From Amphibalanus amphitrite (Eukaryota; Arthropoda; Thecostraca; Balanomorpha; Balanidae), in assembly GCF_019059575.1 (NCBI RefSeq), contig NW_024881992.1:1-64000 (forward strand): a stretch of DNA of 64,000 bases, in the 5' to 3' direction. Position 1 is the stretch's first letter, and each line of letters opens with the position of its first letter. A program made the translations under genes and the position numbers. Positions 18,289 to 29,510 of the stretch are shown here, in pieces. The notes under the pieces were generated by a model. The model ran no database searches, was not told the DNA's origin, and worked only from the letters and a program-made list of their open reading frames with translations.

Positions 18289-19226
18289 CCCGAAACAAAA
18301 ACGAAACGGGGAGAAAAAGATACGACTTGTTGGTAAACTACCAACAGGATTGAGTTATGTTTTGTTCCAGATCATATTCCAATGATGGCCATTCCCGATG
18401 TGTTGCGATTTATAAAGTTTGTTCTTTGGTTTATCGCTTGTACAGCCGTAGATATAGATGGTGGCAAGGCCGCTCGCGGCGGAGTCCGACGGGCTATCCA
18501 GGCCAAGTCTACCAGGCCGTCCCAATCCGCACGTGCGCAGATGCCAGTGTGGACGCCCCAGGACTCCGCGGGACTGGTGGTTGGGGGCTGGGTTCCCGAG
18601 GTATCTTCAACTTTTGTCTTATGTCATGTTTTATGCTTCCCGTTTCGAAAATAAACTACTCTATCAGCTGTGTGGTTTGGTGATGAATGTGGAAAGGACC
18701 ATCGTGTGGCTTGCTGAAGGCTGAACGATGCAATGGGCAGTGCAATCTGAGACTATCTATATAGTCGGGCACTGAGTCAGGCCATATTGTCTAATGAGCT
18801 CGAAACCTGATGGCTGGCAAAACCCACGGGCACCGAGCCGACAGCTCGTGGCTTCAATGGGTTGAGTACGTATCAGTGTTCTGGTTGAAAATGAGCCCAC
18901 GTCACCATCGGATTATTGCGCTCCCACTCTCCCGAGCCAACGAAGCTGCGGTGTTTGTCCAGGTGGATCATTGCCATGTCACGGTCAATGCGCCGCCGCC
19001 TCTGGGCCGTGTTTCAGCGCATTACGCTATCAGGTATTGGCGCTCGTTTTTTATGGAAACCCTAAGAAAAACGGATGTTTCTGCTCCTTTGATTCTGCTT
19101 ATGTTTCAATAGAAGTTGAGCGCGCCGCTAATGCCTGTTTGCGTCAGGGAGCGGCGTCAGTGTCGTGAAACAGTCCTCAGCAGTCAGCCATGATACCACT
19201 CAGTTTGCGCTCAGGCCCTCGTCTAT

Positions 19227-19283
19227 CCGCTAGGTGGCAGTAATGGATGGGTCGCCGTCCGTCGTCATTTTACAGGTGGCGCC
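19227..19283 (+). promoter_or_regulatory. Pair of CTCF-like motifs
   Basis: CCGCTAGGTGGCAG at 19227-19240 is a near match to the metazoan CTCF core (CCNCNAGGNGGCAG type). AGGTGGCGCC at 19274-19283 matches the shorter form reported for Drosophila CTCF. The first shares 13 bases, CGCTAGGTGGCAG, with an inversely oriented site at 37699-37714. This is motif evidence only. Confidence 0.35.
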
Positions 19284-19741
19284 ATCAGTTGTAATTTGAG
19301 TCGCTCGGAAGTCGCAGAAGGGGGGCGGTGATATCGGCCGCAAGTGAATCGGGCGTTGGACTTGGAAGGTAAGTGGCGTGTCGTTGCCTTTAGAATATAT
19401 CGCCGTCAATCTTGTTGCGTTGCTTCATAGAAAAGGCAAACTCGTTTTTTTCGTGTTCAACCATCGAACATTGACACTTTACCTCGTTCATTCGTTTTTC
19501 GTCCGCTGAGCGTTGACCTGTGTCTACCTACTCTTCGCTCATTCGAATCTTCGTTTTTTTTTTTTTTTGGTTTGTAGCAATGCTACAATGCAATGGATGT
19601 AAAGTAACATTCATAAAAAGATTGGGATTTGTCACTAGTAAGCAATCAAATTAACGTTATCTGCAGGAAGGTCAGGATACTGCGTGACGGTTAGTGATAA
19701 AGTCAATCTTCCAGGGCCCAACGCAAGTAGTCATGTCATGT

Positions 19742-20139
19742 CCCAGCAAACATGCCCACATGGGTCCCATATGGGGTGAACATGGGCCAGATGGGCCCAC
19801 GTGGGACATGGGCTACAGATGGGCTACCCATATGGGCCCCATATGGGATAAAAATGGGCCAGATGGGCCAAACCGCATGTGGGCTGGAGATGCGCATCCC
19901 ATGTGGGTCCCATATGGGGTGAACATGGGCCAGATGGGCCCAGGTGGCACATGGGCTACAGATGGGCTACCCATATGGGTCCCATGTGGGCGCCGCGTGG
20001 GTCCCATATGGGGCCTACGTGGGCTGGCCCATATGGGTCCCACGTGTCACCCACTGCCATTCCCATGTGGGACCCATATGGAAGAGGTGGGGGGCCCATG
20101 TGGGCCCCATATGGGAACCATGTGGGCATGTTTGCTGGG
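19742..20139. mobile_element. TIR element made of CCCATATGGG-type palindromes
   Basis: A perfect 22-bp terminal inverted repeat, beginning CCCAGCAAACATGCCCACAT, is at 19742-19763 and inverted at 20118-20139. The interior is almost wholly variants of CCCATATGGG, CCCACGTGGG and CATGGGCCAGATGGGC. I see no clear target duplication, so the superfamily is unassigned. The translated frames (MGPIW repeats) reflect the repeat and are not genes. Confidence 0.8.
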
Positions 20140-20324
20140 GTGGTTGTATATTCATCAAGTTAGGTCGCCGGTTGGGATAAGGGAACCGCACTCACGTCGT
20201 TTGACACTCGCTAGCGGCTGTAAGATCGCACTGTTTATTTATAATAATATATGCATGGACGGGAGGGTGCCTTGGCGGCCCTGTGGCGCTGCCTCACTGT
20301 GCGCTTTCCTCCACACCTGTACAG

Positions 20325-20465
20325 AGCCTGGCTACCCGACGCCACCTGGAGCGCCGAGGCGGCGGTGGGCGTCCTCTGTCGGAGTGGTCGTCTGCCACCA
20401 GTGAAGGGCTGGGGAGATCAGCTGCAGTCTCTGGGAGGAATTGACTGGCGACAGGACAACAGCAG
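20325..20465 (+). CDS. Candidate internal exon, unknown gene
   Basis: A 141-nt stretch is bounded by a good acceptor (CTTTCCTCCACACCTGTACAG) and donor (AGCAG/GTAGGT). Only one frame is open, containing WLPDATWSAEAAVGVL and later QLQSLGGIDW. It starts and ends in the same phase. A possible upstream leader exon ends at 19368 (TTGGAAG/GTAAGT). I do not recognise the peptide and found no partner coding exon, so this may be an isolated look-alike. Confidence 0.25.
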
Positions 20466-21319
20466 GTAGGTTCACTTTGGTTTATTATCAGAGAAAAAAA
20501 AAAACAGATTGAAAAACCAGAGATGTTCAGTGCGTGGGACTTTCGGTTCATCTCTGATTCATTTACTTACCTAATAAACAGTGAACACAAACGCCACACA
20601 AAAAATCGCCCTTACCTGACTTAGCAGAAACTCTTGTCTCGCTCTCAGTTTTGCCCGTGCATCGGCTATCGGATAAAAAGTTTTAGCCCTCCAAATATCG
20701 GAGATCGTATACTCCAACTATCGGTTTCTCAGGCCATCTCTCCAGTTGGGATAGATCGCCGCCGCTGGTCACCTCCAACGAAGGACGTTATTGAACCATC
20801 GCACCTCGACTGGCTGTTGTTTGAAGGCTGAACGGAAAATGGGACGCTGTTTTAGTAGGCATCCAGTCTTTTGGCATCCGCCATCCATCGTCAAGATAGT
20901 GTGCGCATCCGAAACTGGCGCTGTCACGCCGAAAGGCCCCACTTTGAGCTTGCTTGAAAAGCACATACCTATTCCTCCGTAACAGCGACCTTGTTATGGA
21001 TTGTGGAATGATACGGTAACACCGCCCGCGCCGTCCTCAGCGGTTCGGCCTGAAATTGATTTAAATCTTTTGTGTAAAAGTGATGTTCATGTTTGAAGTT
21101 AAATATGAGTGTCTTATTCGAAACAATAATCCCACACTGTTTTATCGAAACGCCTGTAGTTTGTTATTTGACTACGTTCCGCCGTCCTCCGGTAGTCCTC
21201 TGTCGTCAAGTATTACAAACAATTGAGCGACCATCCGTCCTCCTCTCCCGCCCCATCTTTCCCGGTACGGTAGGCTTATGCCGTTTTAGGCTTAGCCAGC
21301 CGTTGCATGCTGAGCCGGC

Positions 21320-21705
21320 CTCCGCCTAGGCCTAGGCACTTAGGCAGCCGCTGTAGGCTGAAGCCGGGCCACTGTATACTTAGAAGACCGTTATTGGAAG
21401 GCTGAGGGGCCGCTATAGGCTGAGGCGGCCACTGCAGACTGAGCCGAGGCCGTTTTATGATGTTGGCTGTAGGCTGAGGAGGCCGTATTAGGCAGGCCGA
21501 GGCGACCACTGTAGGCCGAGGAGGCCGTATTAAGTAGGCCAAGGCGACCACTGTAGGTCGAGGAGGCCGTATTAGGTAGGCTGAGGCGACCACTGTACGC
21601 CGAGGCGGCCGTATTAGGTAGGCCGAGGCGACCACTGTACGCTGAAGAGTCTGCTGTAGGCTGAGGAGTCTGCTGTAGGCTGAGGGAGGCCACTGTAGGT
21701 AGACC
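21320..21705 (+). repeat. 42-bp tandem repeat (GAGGAGGCCGTATTAGGTAG...)
   Basis: Units of about 42 bp with TATTAGGTAGGCCGAGGCGA and CCACTGTAGG occur four to five times around 21470-21650. They are flanked by shorter relatives such as CTGTAGGCTGAGG on both sides. Reverse-strand frames rich in YSGRLGLPNTA are repeat products, not genes. Confidence 0.75.
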
Positions 21706-23455
21706 ATGGACGGCCGTTCTCCAGCCGGGGCAGGGGCCGCGTGGGCCGCCGCGCACCGCGGGGTGTTTCGTCAGAGCGGGCCGCTTGTCCGTGGGATCTC
21801 GGGACTCGGAGCGGCAGAGTTTCGACACGGCCCCCTCCCCAGTGGACGGGGCCGGACGGGTGGACTATCGTCCCGCGCCGACCAGTGTGACTCTGCGACA
21901 TTCAATATAACTACATACATATGTTCTGATCGTCAGATGAATAGATAATACGGTGAATTGGCTCGTCTTGCTGAGTTGACGTGTGGGTCTTAGTTGGAAT
22001 AATTAATCTGCGCTGTCTTGTGGGAAGGTATGGCTACAACTACAAGATATGTCTTCGTTTTTTCTTTTTCTTTTTGTGTTGGTTACTCTTAACATCTTCG
22101 ATAAAGAGCAATCGTTTTTAAATAGCAAAGTGTGAAACTTTTATGCTCGGTCATTTGAGGCCAGATCACCGGTCAACGCTAACTCACATAAAACAGTTTG
22201 TGGCTCGTTGTCCATCTGCATTCCCCACAGCTTCCCGATGACGGATTTGAAAGAGAAGTAAGTGATTAAGTTTAAGTGACCAAGGTTATGACGAGTCTGG
22301 TCTCTTGGCATAGGCTTCTTACCAGGCTGGCCACCATTCTCGCCCATCGCCATCGCCCCGGTACCTTTTTGATGGTCATCTCTAATCAATTTACCTGAAT
22401 TAGGTGTTACTCAACATAGCAGCAGACTGATATAGGGTGGGGTGGGAGGGAGTGGGACGGTGTGTGCGCTCGGCTGCCCCTGTCGCAGCTGGGGACCAAA
22501 TCGCGGCACCGGGCCCGGTTGCGACACGGCCCCATTGTGCGGGACGGTGCTGGTAGGACGGCCGCGCCGGACCCCAGTTCCGCTCAGTGGACAGGGCCGG
22601 GCCGGGCCGACCCTCGCCGGACAGGGCGACACAGACACCGGGACCCTCTGACGGGCCGCCGAGATACAGCTGACGCACAGGCAATACAGTAATTAAATCA
22701 TTTGGATCAAGTGCTCCCTGCCCGTATAATGGATCACCGTTACGTCAGACATCCTGCGCGCTGTTGCGTCATCACATGGGGGACCATGGGCCTAACGCTG
22801 TGAACCTTTCTCGGCCATACAGCAATAGGGGAGACATTTTCGATAACTTGTTTGAAATGCTTGCCCTTAGAACTAAAAAAGAAATATGGATCCCGCCTTT
22901 CAATTTTCTCCCGTTTACTTATACTGAAGAGGTCGCAAAATTGACCTGACCTTAGGCCACCAATATCGAAATTTCGAGACATGCATTTTGTATACTGTCG
23001 CTACTCGCTCTTATCAATCGCTTGAAGTTTTAAAGCGATGGGTCACTCGGTGTAACTATGAGAGGCGCCGGACTTTTTATGAGGTTAGGTCACTTAATGT
23101 GACCTCTTGACTTGACCTTGAGAGTTGAGTGGCCTTGGTCTGAAATTTTAACAACATAGGCAGAAAAGATGTATGCTAAGGTGTACCTAAAACGGTGGCC
23201 CTCCGCGTCGCTGTTTTTGAGATCTCAGATCTCATATTCCCGAAAAACTGCCAGGGAATGTTGAAATGCCCCTTCCCCCTCCCCGCAGGGCGCGGGCTAA
23301 TCCACTCTCCGGAGGTGTATCTGTGACCCGGGAGTCAGATTTGTGACCTCGCCATTATAAACGAATGAGGGAAGTAGCCCACTGTCTTGTTGAGCCAGTC
23401 AACAAAACCGCTGAATGAAGGTATTTCAGTTGAAACAAGTAGGTATACTAACACG
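21706..23455. other. Intergenic, no gene recognised
   Basis: GC-rich patches at 21710-21890 and 22430-22680 look like CpG islands but hold no exon I can support. From about 22930 to 23360 the sequence carries AGGTCA/TGACCT words and the phrase GACCTCGCCATTATAAACGA. This resembles GACCTCCCCATTATAAGTCA inside the TTAA element at 34297-35275, so it is probably a diverged fragment of that repeat type. Confidence 0.4.
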
Positions 23456-23459
23456 GAAC

Positions 23460-23547
23460 AAAAATGATAAACGAACACGTTTCTCTTCATCTCTTTTTAG
23501 ACGCTGATGACGCCGATTTAGCCGAAACGCGTTCGTCTATCATTTTT
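23460..23547 (+). repeat. 24-bp inverted repeat enclosing a hammerhead-like core
   Basis: The arms at 23460-23483 and 23524-23547 are inverse with two mismatches (AAAAATGATAAACGAACACG against the inverse of CGTTCGTCTATCATTTTT). Between them lie CTGATGA (23504-23510), a short spacer, and GAAAC (23524-23528). A hairpin ACG-CGTT-CGT and GTC (23535-23537) follow. The order matches a hammerhead ribozyme core, but helix II (GCC/GCC) and helix I pair poorly, so activity is doubtful. Confidence 0.4.
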
Positions 23548-23599
23548 GTGGCGTGTTAATACATATATAAACCGCAAGGTACCTATTTTCAGAAATCAG

Positions 23600-23927
23600 A
23601 ATCAGTAATAGGGCCCACCTATTGTCGATTAGGGGCTCGAAGGTCAGTGAGCGGCCGGCAGCAGGCACGAGGAAGGAGGGGAGGGGCAGGGGGGGGCGCG
23701 AAGACGGTAGAGACGTGTGTCTGTGGAAGAGGAGAGGGGAAACACGACCCGAGGCAGAGGGGAGGAGGCTGACCCGAGATAAGGCACGCGCAGTAAACAG
23801 AGGGAGGGAGGGTGGGACAGGCCCGGGGAAGAAGCAAACACCACGTGGTCGAACAGTCCGAGACGCGCGCTCAGAGGCGACGGACGGTGTGACGAGTGGG
23901 GATTGAGTGACAGGCTGCGAAAAATGA
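23600..23927 (+). repeat. Dispersed 330-bp repeat R, copy 1
   Basis: 328 bp starting AATCAGTAATAGGGCCC and ending CTGCGAAAAATGA recurs at 29109-29439, almost identical except for G-run length. Downstream of this copy the sequence continues to a possible leader exon with ATG GCC G/GTAAGT at 24023. R could therefore carry a promoter or be transcribed, but no terminal repeats identify it as a transposon. Confidence 0.85.
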
Positions 23928-24123
23928 GCGAGCAGGATAAGTGAGAAACGAGAGACGACAGTGAGTGTGGCGCGACGGAGTACCTGGTCCGCAGCGCAGA
24001 GGCACATACATAAGGGGACTGTCATGGCCGGTAAGTCAAGTTAACGTGCTAGCAACAGTAGATATCAGGACGCCCGCCCGACAGTTTAAATTGTTACAAC
24101 ACATGACACATGTAGACATGACG

Positions 24124-26885
24124 ATGTGCGCGACTCGGCTCATGAGACAAGTAGCATCCTTTTTTGTTTGCGCGTGCAATCGTACATGCTCGAATACACG
24201 ACACGTAACAGTCGCTCCAGTCTGATTACAATCTGTAATTCGGACTCGACTGGCATGAGAAAGTATAAAGCCGCTCCAGTCTGTCTGGGCTTGAACGCCT
24301 CACCGACTCGGCTAATCGCATACCGAATACACGACAACGTAACAGTCGCTCCAGTCTGATTACAATCTGTAATTCGGACTCGACTGGCATGAGAAAGTAT
24401 AAAGCCGCTCCAGTCTGTCTGGGCTTGAACGCTCACCGACTCGGCTAATAGCATACCGAATACACGACAACGTAACAGTCGCTCCAGTCTGATTACAATC
24501 TGTAATTCGGACTCGACTGGCATGAGAAAGTATAAAGCCGCTCCAGTCTGTCTGGGCTTGAACGCTCACCGACTCGGCTAATCGCATACCGAATACACGA
24601 CAACGTAACAGTCGCTCCAGTCTGAATACAATATGTAATTCGGACTCGACTGGCATGAGAAAGTATAAAGCCGCTCCAGTCTGTCTGGGCTTGAACGCTC
24701 ACCGACTCGGCTAATCGCATACCGAATACACGACAACGTAACAGTCGCTCCAGTCTGATTACAATCTGTAATTCGGACTCGACTGGCATGAGAAAGTATA
24801 AAGCCGCTCCAGTCTGTCTGGGCTTGAACGCTCACCGACTCGGCTAATCGCATACCGAATACACGACAACGTAACAGTCGCTCCAGTCTGATTACAATCT
24901 GCAATTCGGACTCGACTGGCATGAGAAAGTATAAAGCCGCTCCAGTCTGTCTGGGCTTGAACGCCTCACCGACTCGGCTAATCGCATACCAGCCGCTCCA
25001 GTCGGAGTAAGAACCACATTCCGACTCGGCAATTGCATACATAACAGCCGCTCCAGTCCAGGTGTGAATATCTCACCGACTCGGCTTATGTGATATTAAT
25101 ACCGTACCAGCCGCTCCCGTCGAATTACGTAACTAATACCGACTCGGCTCATGAGACCAGTAGGAGTCGTGCATACATAGCAGCCGCTCCAGTCCAGGTG
25201 TGAATATCTCACCGACTCGGCTTATGTGATATTTATACCCTACCAGCCGCTCCCGTCGGATTATGTAACTAATACCGACTCGGCTCATGAGACCAGTAAC
25301 ACTTTTTTTTTTGTTTTTGCGCGTACATTTGTACCTACATGCTCGAATACCACGACAACGTAACAGTCGCTCCAGTCTGATTACAATCTGTAATTCGGAC
25401 TCGACTGGCATGAGAAAGAAAAAAGCCGCTCCAGTTTGGGCTTGAATGCCTTATCGACTCGGCTAATCGCAGTACCAGCCGCTCCAGTCGGAGTGAGAAC
25501 TACAGCCCGACTCGGCAATTGCATACATAGCAGCCGCTCCAGTCCAGGTGTGAATATCTCACTGACTCGGCTTATGTGACATTAATACCGTAACAGCCGC
25601 TCCCGTCGGATTATGTAAATAATACCGACTCGGCTCATGAGAACAGTAGCATCTTTGTTGTTTTTTTTTTTGCGCGTGCATTTGTACCTACATGCTCGAA
25701 TAACACGACAACGTAACAGTCGCTCCAGTCTGATTACAATCTGTAATTCGGACTCGACTGGCACGAGAAAGTATAAAGCCGCTCCAGTCTGGGCTTGAAT
25801 GCCTTATCGACTCGGCTAATCGCAGTACCAGCCGCTCCAGTCGGAGTGAGAACCACATCCCGACTCGGCTATTGCATACCTACATAGCAGCCGCTCCAGT
25901 CCAGGTGTGAATATCTCACCGACTCGGCTTATGTGACATTAATACCGTAACAGCCGCTCCCGTCGGATTATGTAAATAATACCGACTCGGCTCATGAGAA
26001 CAGTAGCATCTTTGTTGTTTTTTTTTTGCGCGTGCATTTGTACCTACATGCTCGAATAACACGACAACGTAACAGTCGCTCCAGTCTGATTACAATCTGT
26101 AATTCGGACTCGACTGGCATGAGAAAGTATAAAGCCGCTCCAGTCTGGGCTTGAACGCCTTATCGACTCGGCTAATCGCAGTACCAGCCGCTCCAGTCGG
26201 AGTGAGAACCACATCCCGACTCGGCAATTGCATACATAACAGCCGCTCCAGTCCAGGTGTGAATATCTCACCGACTCGGCTTATGTGATATTTATACCGT
26301 ACCAGCCGCTCCAGTCGGATTACGTAACTGATACCGACTCGGCTCATGAGACCAGTAGCATCTTTCTTTGTTTGTGCGCGTGCACTCGTACATGCTCGAA
26401 TACCACGACAACGTAACAGTCGCTCCAGTCTGATTACAAACTGTAATCTAGACTCGGCTGGCATGAGAAAGTAAGCCGCTCCAGTCTGGGCTTGAACACC
26501 TTATCGACTCGGCTAATCGCAGTACCAGACGCTCCAGTCGGAATAAACCACATCCCGACTCGGCAATTGCATACATAGCAGCCGCTCCAGTCCAGGTGTG
26601 AACATCTCACCGACTCGGCTTATGTGATACAGTGCATTTGCGTGCGAACATCATACGTACGAGAATGGTATAACAACGTAACAGCAGATGTAATCTGATC
26701 ATCTAAGTCATACAGACTCGGTCGGCAGGACCTCGGCATGAACGTTATACCGACTCGGCTAATCGCAGTACCAGCCGACCCAGTCTACGTATAAACCATA
26801 CCGACACGGCAAGGAACGTCAACAGCAGCCGCTCCTGTCTAGGTGTGCCTACTTCACCGACTCGGCTAATGAGATACGCCAGGTA
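24124..26885 (+). repeat. Hairpin-module satellite array (about 38 modules)
   Basis: Each module is a hairpin of about 40-45 bases. It has outer stem (C)AGCCG/CGGCT or CAGTCG/CGACTG, a constant 5'-side bulge CTCC, inner stem AGTC/GACT, and a module-specific inner stem. Type A modules begin at 24209, 24343, 24476, 24609, 24742, 24875, 25364, 25717, 26073 and 26417. The first part is six 133-bp units of two hairpins (A+B1). From about 24990 the unit becomes about 353 bp with five hairpins (A, B1, B2, B3, B4) plus a T-rich linker and ATGCTCGAATA. The right end decays from about 26640. It is not coding: reverse-strand frames such as SRVRITDCNQTGATV are repeat shadows. Confidence 0.9.
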
Positions 26886-27499
26886 CCGGGCTAACCGCGC
26901 ATATGATCCTCGGGGCGGCTACGGCACCGCGTCATATTCGCCGTTTTTTTTTTCACGACCGACCTCTGGTCCATTTGGTGCACATCTGGTGCAGGTTGGG
27001 TGCAGATTTGGTCAGTTAGTGTCCGTGTGGATCTTAGAAGCTATATCAGCTGGGGCTGCAATAATTGTTGCTATGCCTGCTTTGTCATTTGTCATATGTC
27101 AGAGAGTATCACCGATTAACTCACTGAAGTAACCTCATGAGAAAGATTTTGCTGTAAAGAGATTGGGTACAAATTTGGTCCTATACTCGCCGGATAGCCC
27201 GTCGTGAAACGGTGATTCGCTGCAGGCGGCGGCCTGTGTGGGGGAGAGGGGCACAGCTGCGTGAAACAGAGCACCGGCAATTAGACCGGGCGAGTGGGCA
27301 CCATGGGGAGAGGGTCCAGCTGCGTGAAACAGAGCGTCGGGAAGTCAACCGAAGCGGATATGTCAACAGGCGCTGAGCGGGCCCATGGCCCCATTAGCCG
27401 GGTCCGATGACCCGTGGACGTCGACAAACGAGGGTGTCGGGGACGGGAGGGTGGTGGCCGTGCTCGCTGCTGGCCAAAAGCTGATACGGAAATTGCGTC

Positions 27500-28560
27500 A
27501 ATATGGTAAGATGACACGGAATACAATCTGATGACAGCCTCATCAAGGTTTGACACGATGACTTGGGAAGGTCTGTGACGATGCCTTGGGTCAGGTATTA
27601 CCCAACGCGATATGGTACGGTGACCTTGGCTGAGGTCTTATATCACGACTCTACAAAGGTCTGATGATGACTTGGAACGGTCTAAGACGATTATCTTGGA
27701 TGGATCTGATACGATGATCTGGGCTAAGGCCCTCTATCACGACTTTCACAAGGTCTGCCCAGATTGCATGGGAAAGGTCTGTGACGACGATTTTGGCTAA
27801 CTATTACACAATATCCAGAACGCGGTATTATATTCTGACCTGGGTTGATCCGACACACTGATCTGAGATATTGTCTTATATTACGACCACCACAAAGGTC
27901 TCGCACCGTGCCCTGTGAATAGTTCTGATTAGATGACTTTGTTGACTTGTGCTACAATTCCTGGACAAGTTCCATTACGGGATCTGAGGTAACTACGGTC
28001 AATGACCAAGGCTATTGTCTGATGACGACCTTCATTAAGGTCTGATATGATGACCAAGAAAAGATCTGCGATGATGACTATGGTAAAGCATTATTATTAT
28101 AAAATCACCTGGGCAAAGGTCCAATAAGATGGCCTGGCATCGATCCCACACGATGACCTGGGGAAAAATCGTTATACCTATGACTATCACGACCGACATT
28201 CGGAGTCTAAACGGTTCTTCGTTTAAGTGTGACAAAACACCCTAGACCAAGTCTGACACATGATCAGAGTTTCAATATGATCCGCTGACCTGGACTGAGG
28301 CATGACATGACGACTGACGACCTCCACAAGGTCTCACATGAATCATGATGACCTGAGAAAGGTCTGCGATGATGTCTTTGGTAAGGTATATTATTACACA
28401 ATCGACTGTTCACAGGTCTCCTACGATGATCTGGGGAAGATCTGATATGGATAGGATGACCTATCCATATAAGATATGATGGATATGATATGGATCTGAT
28501 ATGATGAATATGATGGATATGATGTGGATCTGATATGGATATGGATATGATATGATTTTA
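27500..28560 (+). repeat. Degenerate tandem tract (AAGGTCTGATATGATGACCT)
   Basis: About 1 kb is dominated by diverged copies of AAGGTCTGA, GATGACCTGGG and TATCACGAC at spacings of about 30-60 bp. It ends in a GGATATGAT microsatellite (28440-28555). No ORF is credible. It contains many AGGTC/TGACC half-sites, most simply explained by the repeat itself. Confidence 0.6.
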
Positions 28561-29000
28561 GAGCTTGACATCGATAATGCAGTACTGCCTAAATCTGTTT
28601 CTGCGATCAATGGCGTTGCTCAGAGAGTATTCTCAAAATGTGTCGTCTGTTTTGAATAGGGGACATTAGCCCGAAAACTGGTCTCCGAGACCGAATATGG
28701 AGAAACTGTTTCTCAGTGCTGTAAAGCGATGGGCCAGCCGAGACGGGGCGGGACGGACGGGGGGGGGGGGGGACTGCGCGGCCATGGGCCAGCCGGCGCG
28801 GCGGGGGAGGGGTGTCTGTGGCTCACATGTCTAGTTGCAGGTGTCATGGATTGGATTCGAGCCAGCGCCGGCCGGAGCGAGGCGGGCTAGCAGTGAGTGT
28901 CCTCCGTCAGGTGAGAAACGACGGGTGTATGACGATTGACGATTGCCCATATATCTGCCCGCTTTTGTATTGTACATTCTGCTCCGTTGGCGTGTTTGGC

Positions 29001-29112
29001 GTCTTGTTATCGATCATGATATGAACGATAACACGATTTGGGTGCAGACGGCCAACAACAGCCAACTCTGTGTAACAGATCAGAGGAGCGAACGGTATGA
29101 GAAGCCCTAATC
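29001..29112 (+). repeat. 112-bp direct repeat, left copy
   Basis: The stretch from GTCTTGTTATCGATCATG to GAAGCCCTAATC is repeated without visible change at 29511-29622. The two copies bracket repeat R copy 2. At 112 bp this is far longer than any transposon target duplication, so it suggests a partial tandem duplication or an assembly join. Confidence 0.9.
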
Positions 29113-29439
29113 AGTAATAGGGCCCACCTATTGTCGATTAGGGGCTCGAAGGTCAGTGAGCGGCCGGCAGCAGGCACGAGGAAGGAGGGGAGGGGCAGGG
29201 GGGGGGGGCGCGAAGACGGTAGAGACGTGTGTCTGTGGAAGAGGAGAGGGGAAACACGACCCGAGGCAGAGGGGAGGAGGCTGACCCGAGATAAGGCACG
29301 CGCAGTAAACAGAGGGAGGGAGGGTGGGACAGGCCCGGGGAAGAAGCAAACACCACGTGGTCGAACAGTCCGAGACGCGCGCTCAGAGGCGACGGACGGT
29401 GTGACGAGTGGGGATTGAGTGACAGGCTGCGAAAAATGA
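29109..29439 (+). repeat. Dispersed repeat R, copy 2
   Basis: Nearly identical to 23600-23927 and in the same orientation, about 5.5 kb apart; the G-run is about three bases longer. It is followed by a C-rich stretch (29440-29458) and about 50 unique bases before the right-hand 112-bp repeat. Confidence 0.88.
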
Positions 29440-29510
29440 CCCCACCCCCCCCCCGGCCCCTCACTACAACCTTCAGTCCTTAACACCATCGAGACACTCG
29501 TCGTCGGCCC

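Noticed and set aside
19694..20404. 236-codon forward frame rich in MGPIW/HMGP
   Set aside because: It arises from CCCATATGGG palindromes in a TIR element.
23540..24025. 161-codon reverse frame, also found at 29007-29489
   Set aside because: It is duplicated only because repeat R is duplicated; it is low-complexity Ser/Pro/Leu and has no domain.
24140..26464. Reverse frames resembling a repeat protein (SRVRITDCNQTGATV)
   Set aside because: They follow the satellite period and are broken wherever the unit length is not a multiple of three.
24124..26885. CRISPR-like array of direct repeats and spacers
   Set aside because: The host is eukaryotic, the modules are diverged hairpins rather than identical repeats with unique spacers, and no cas genes are present.
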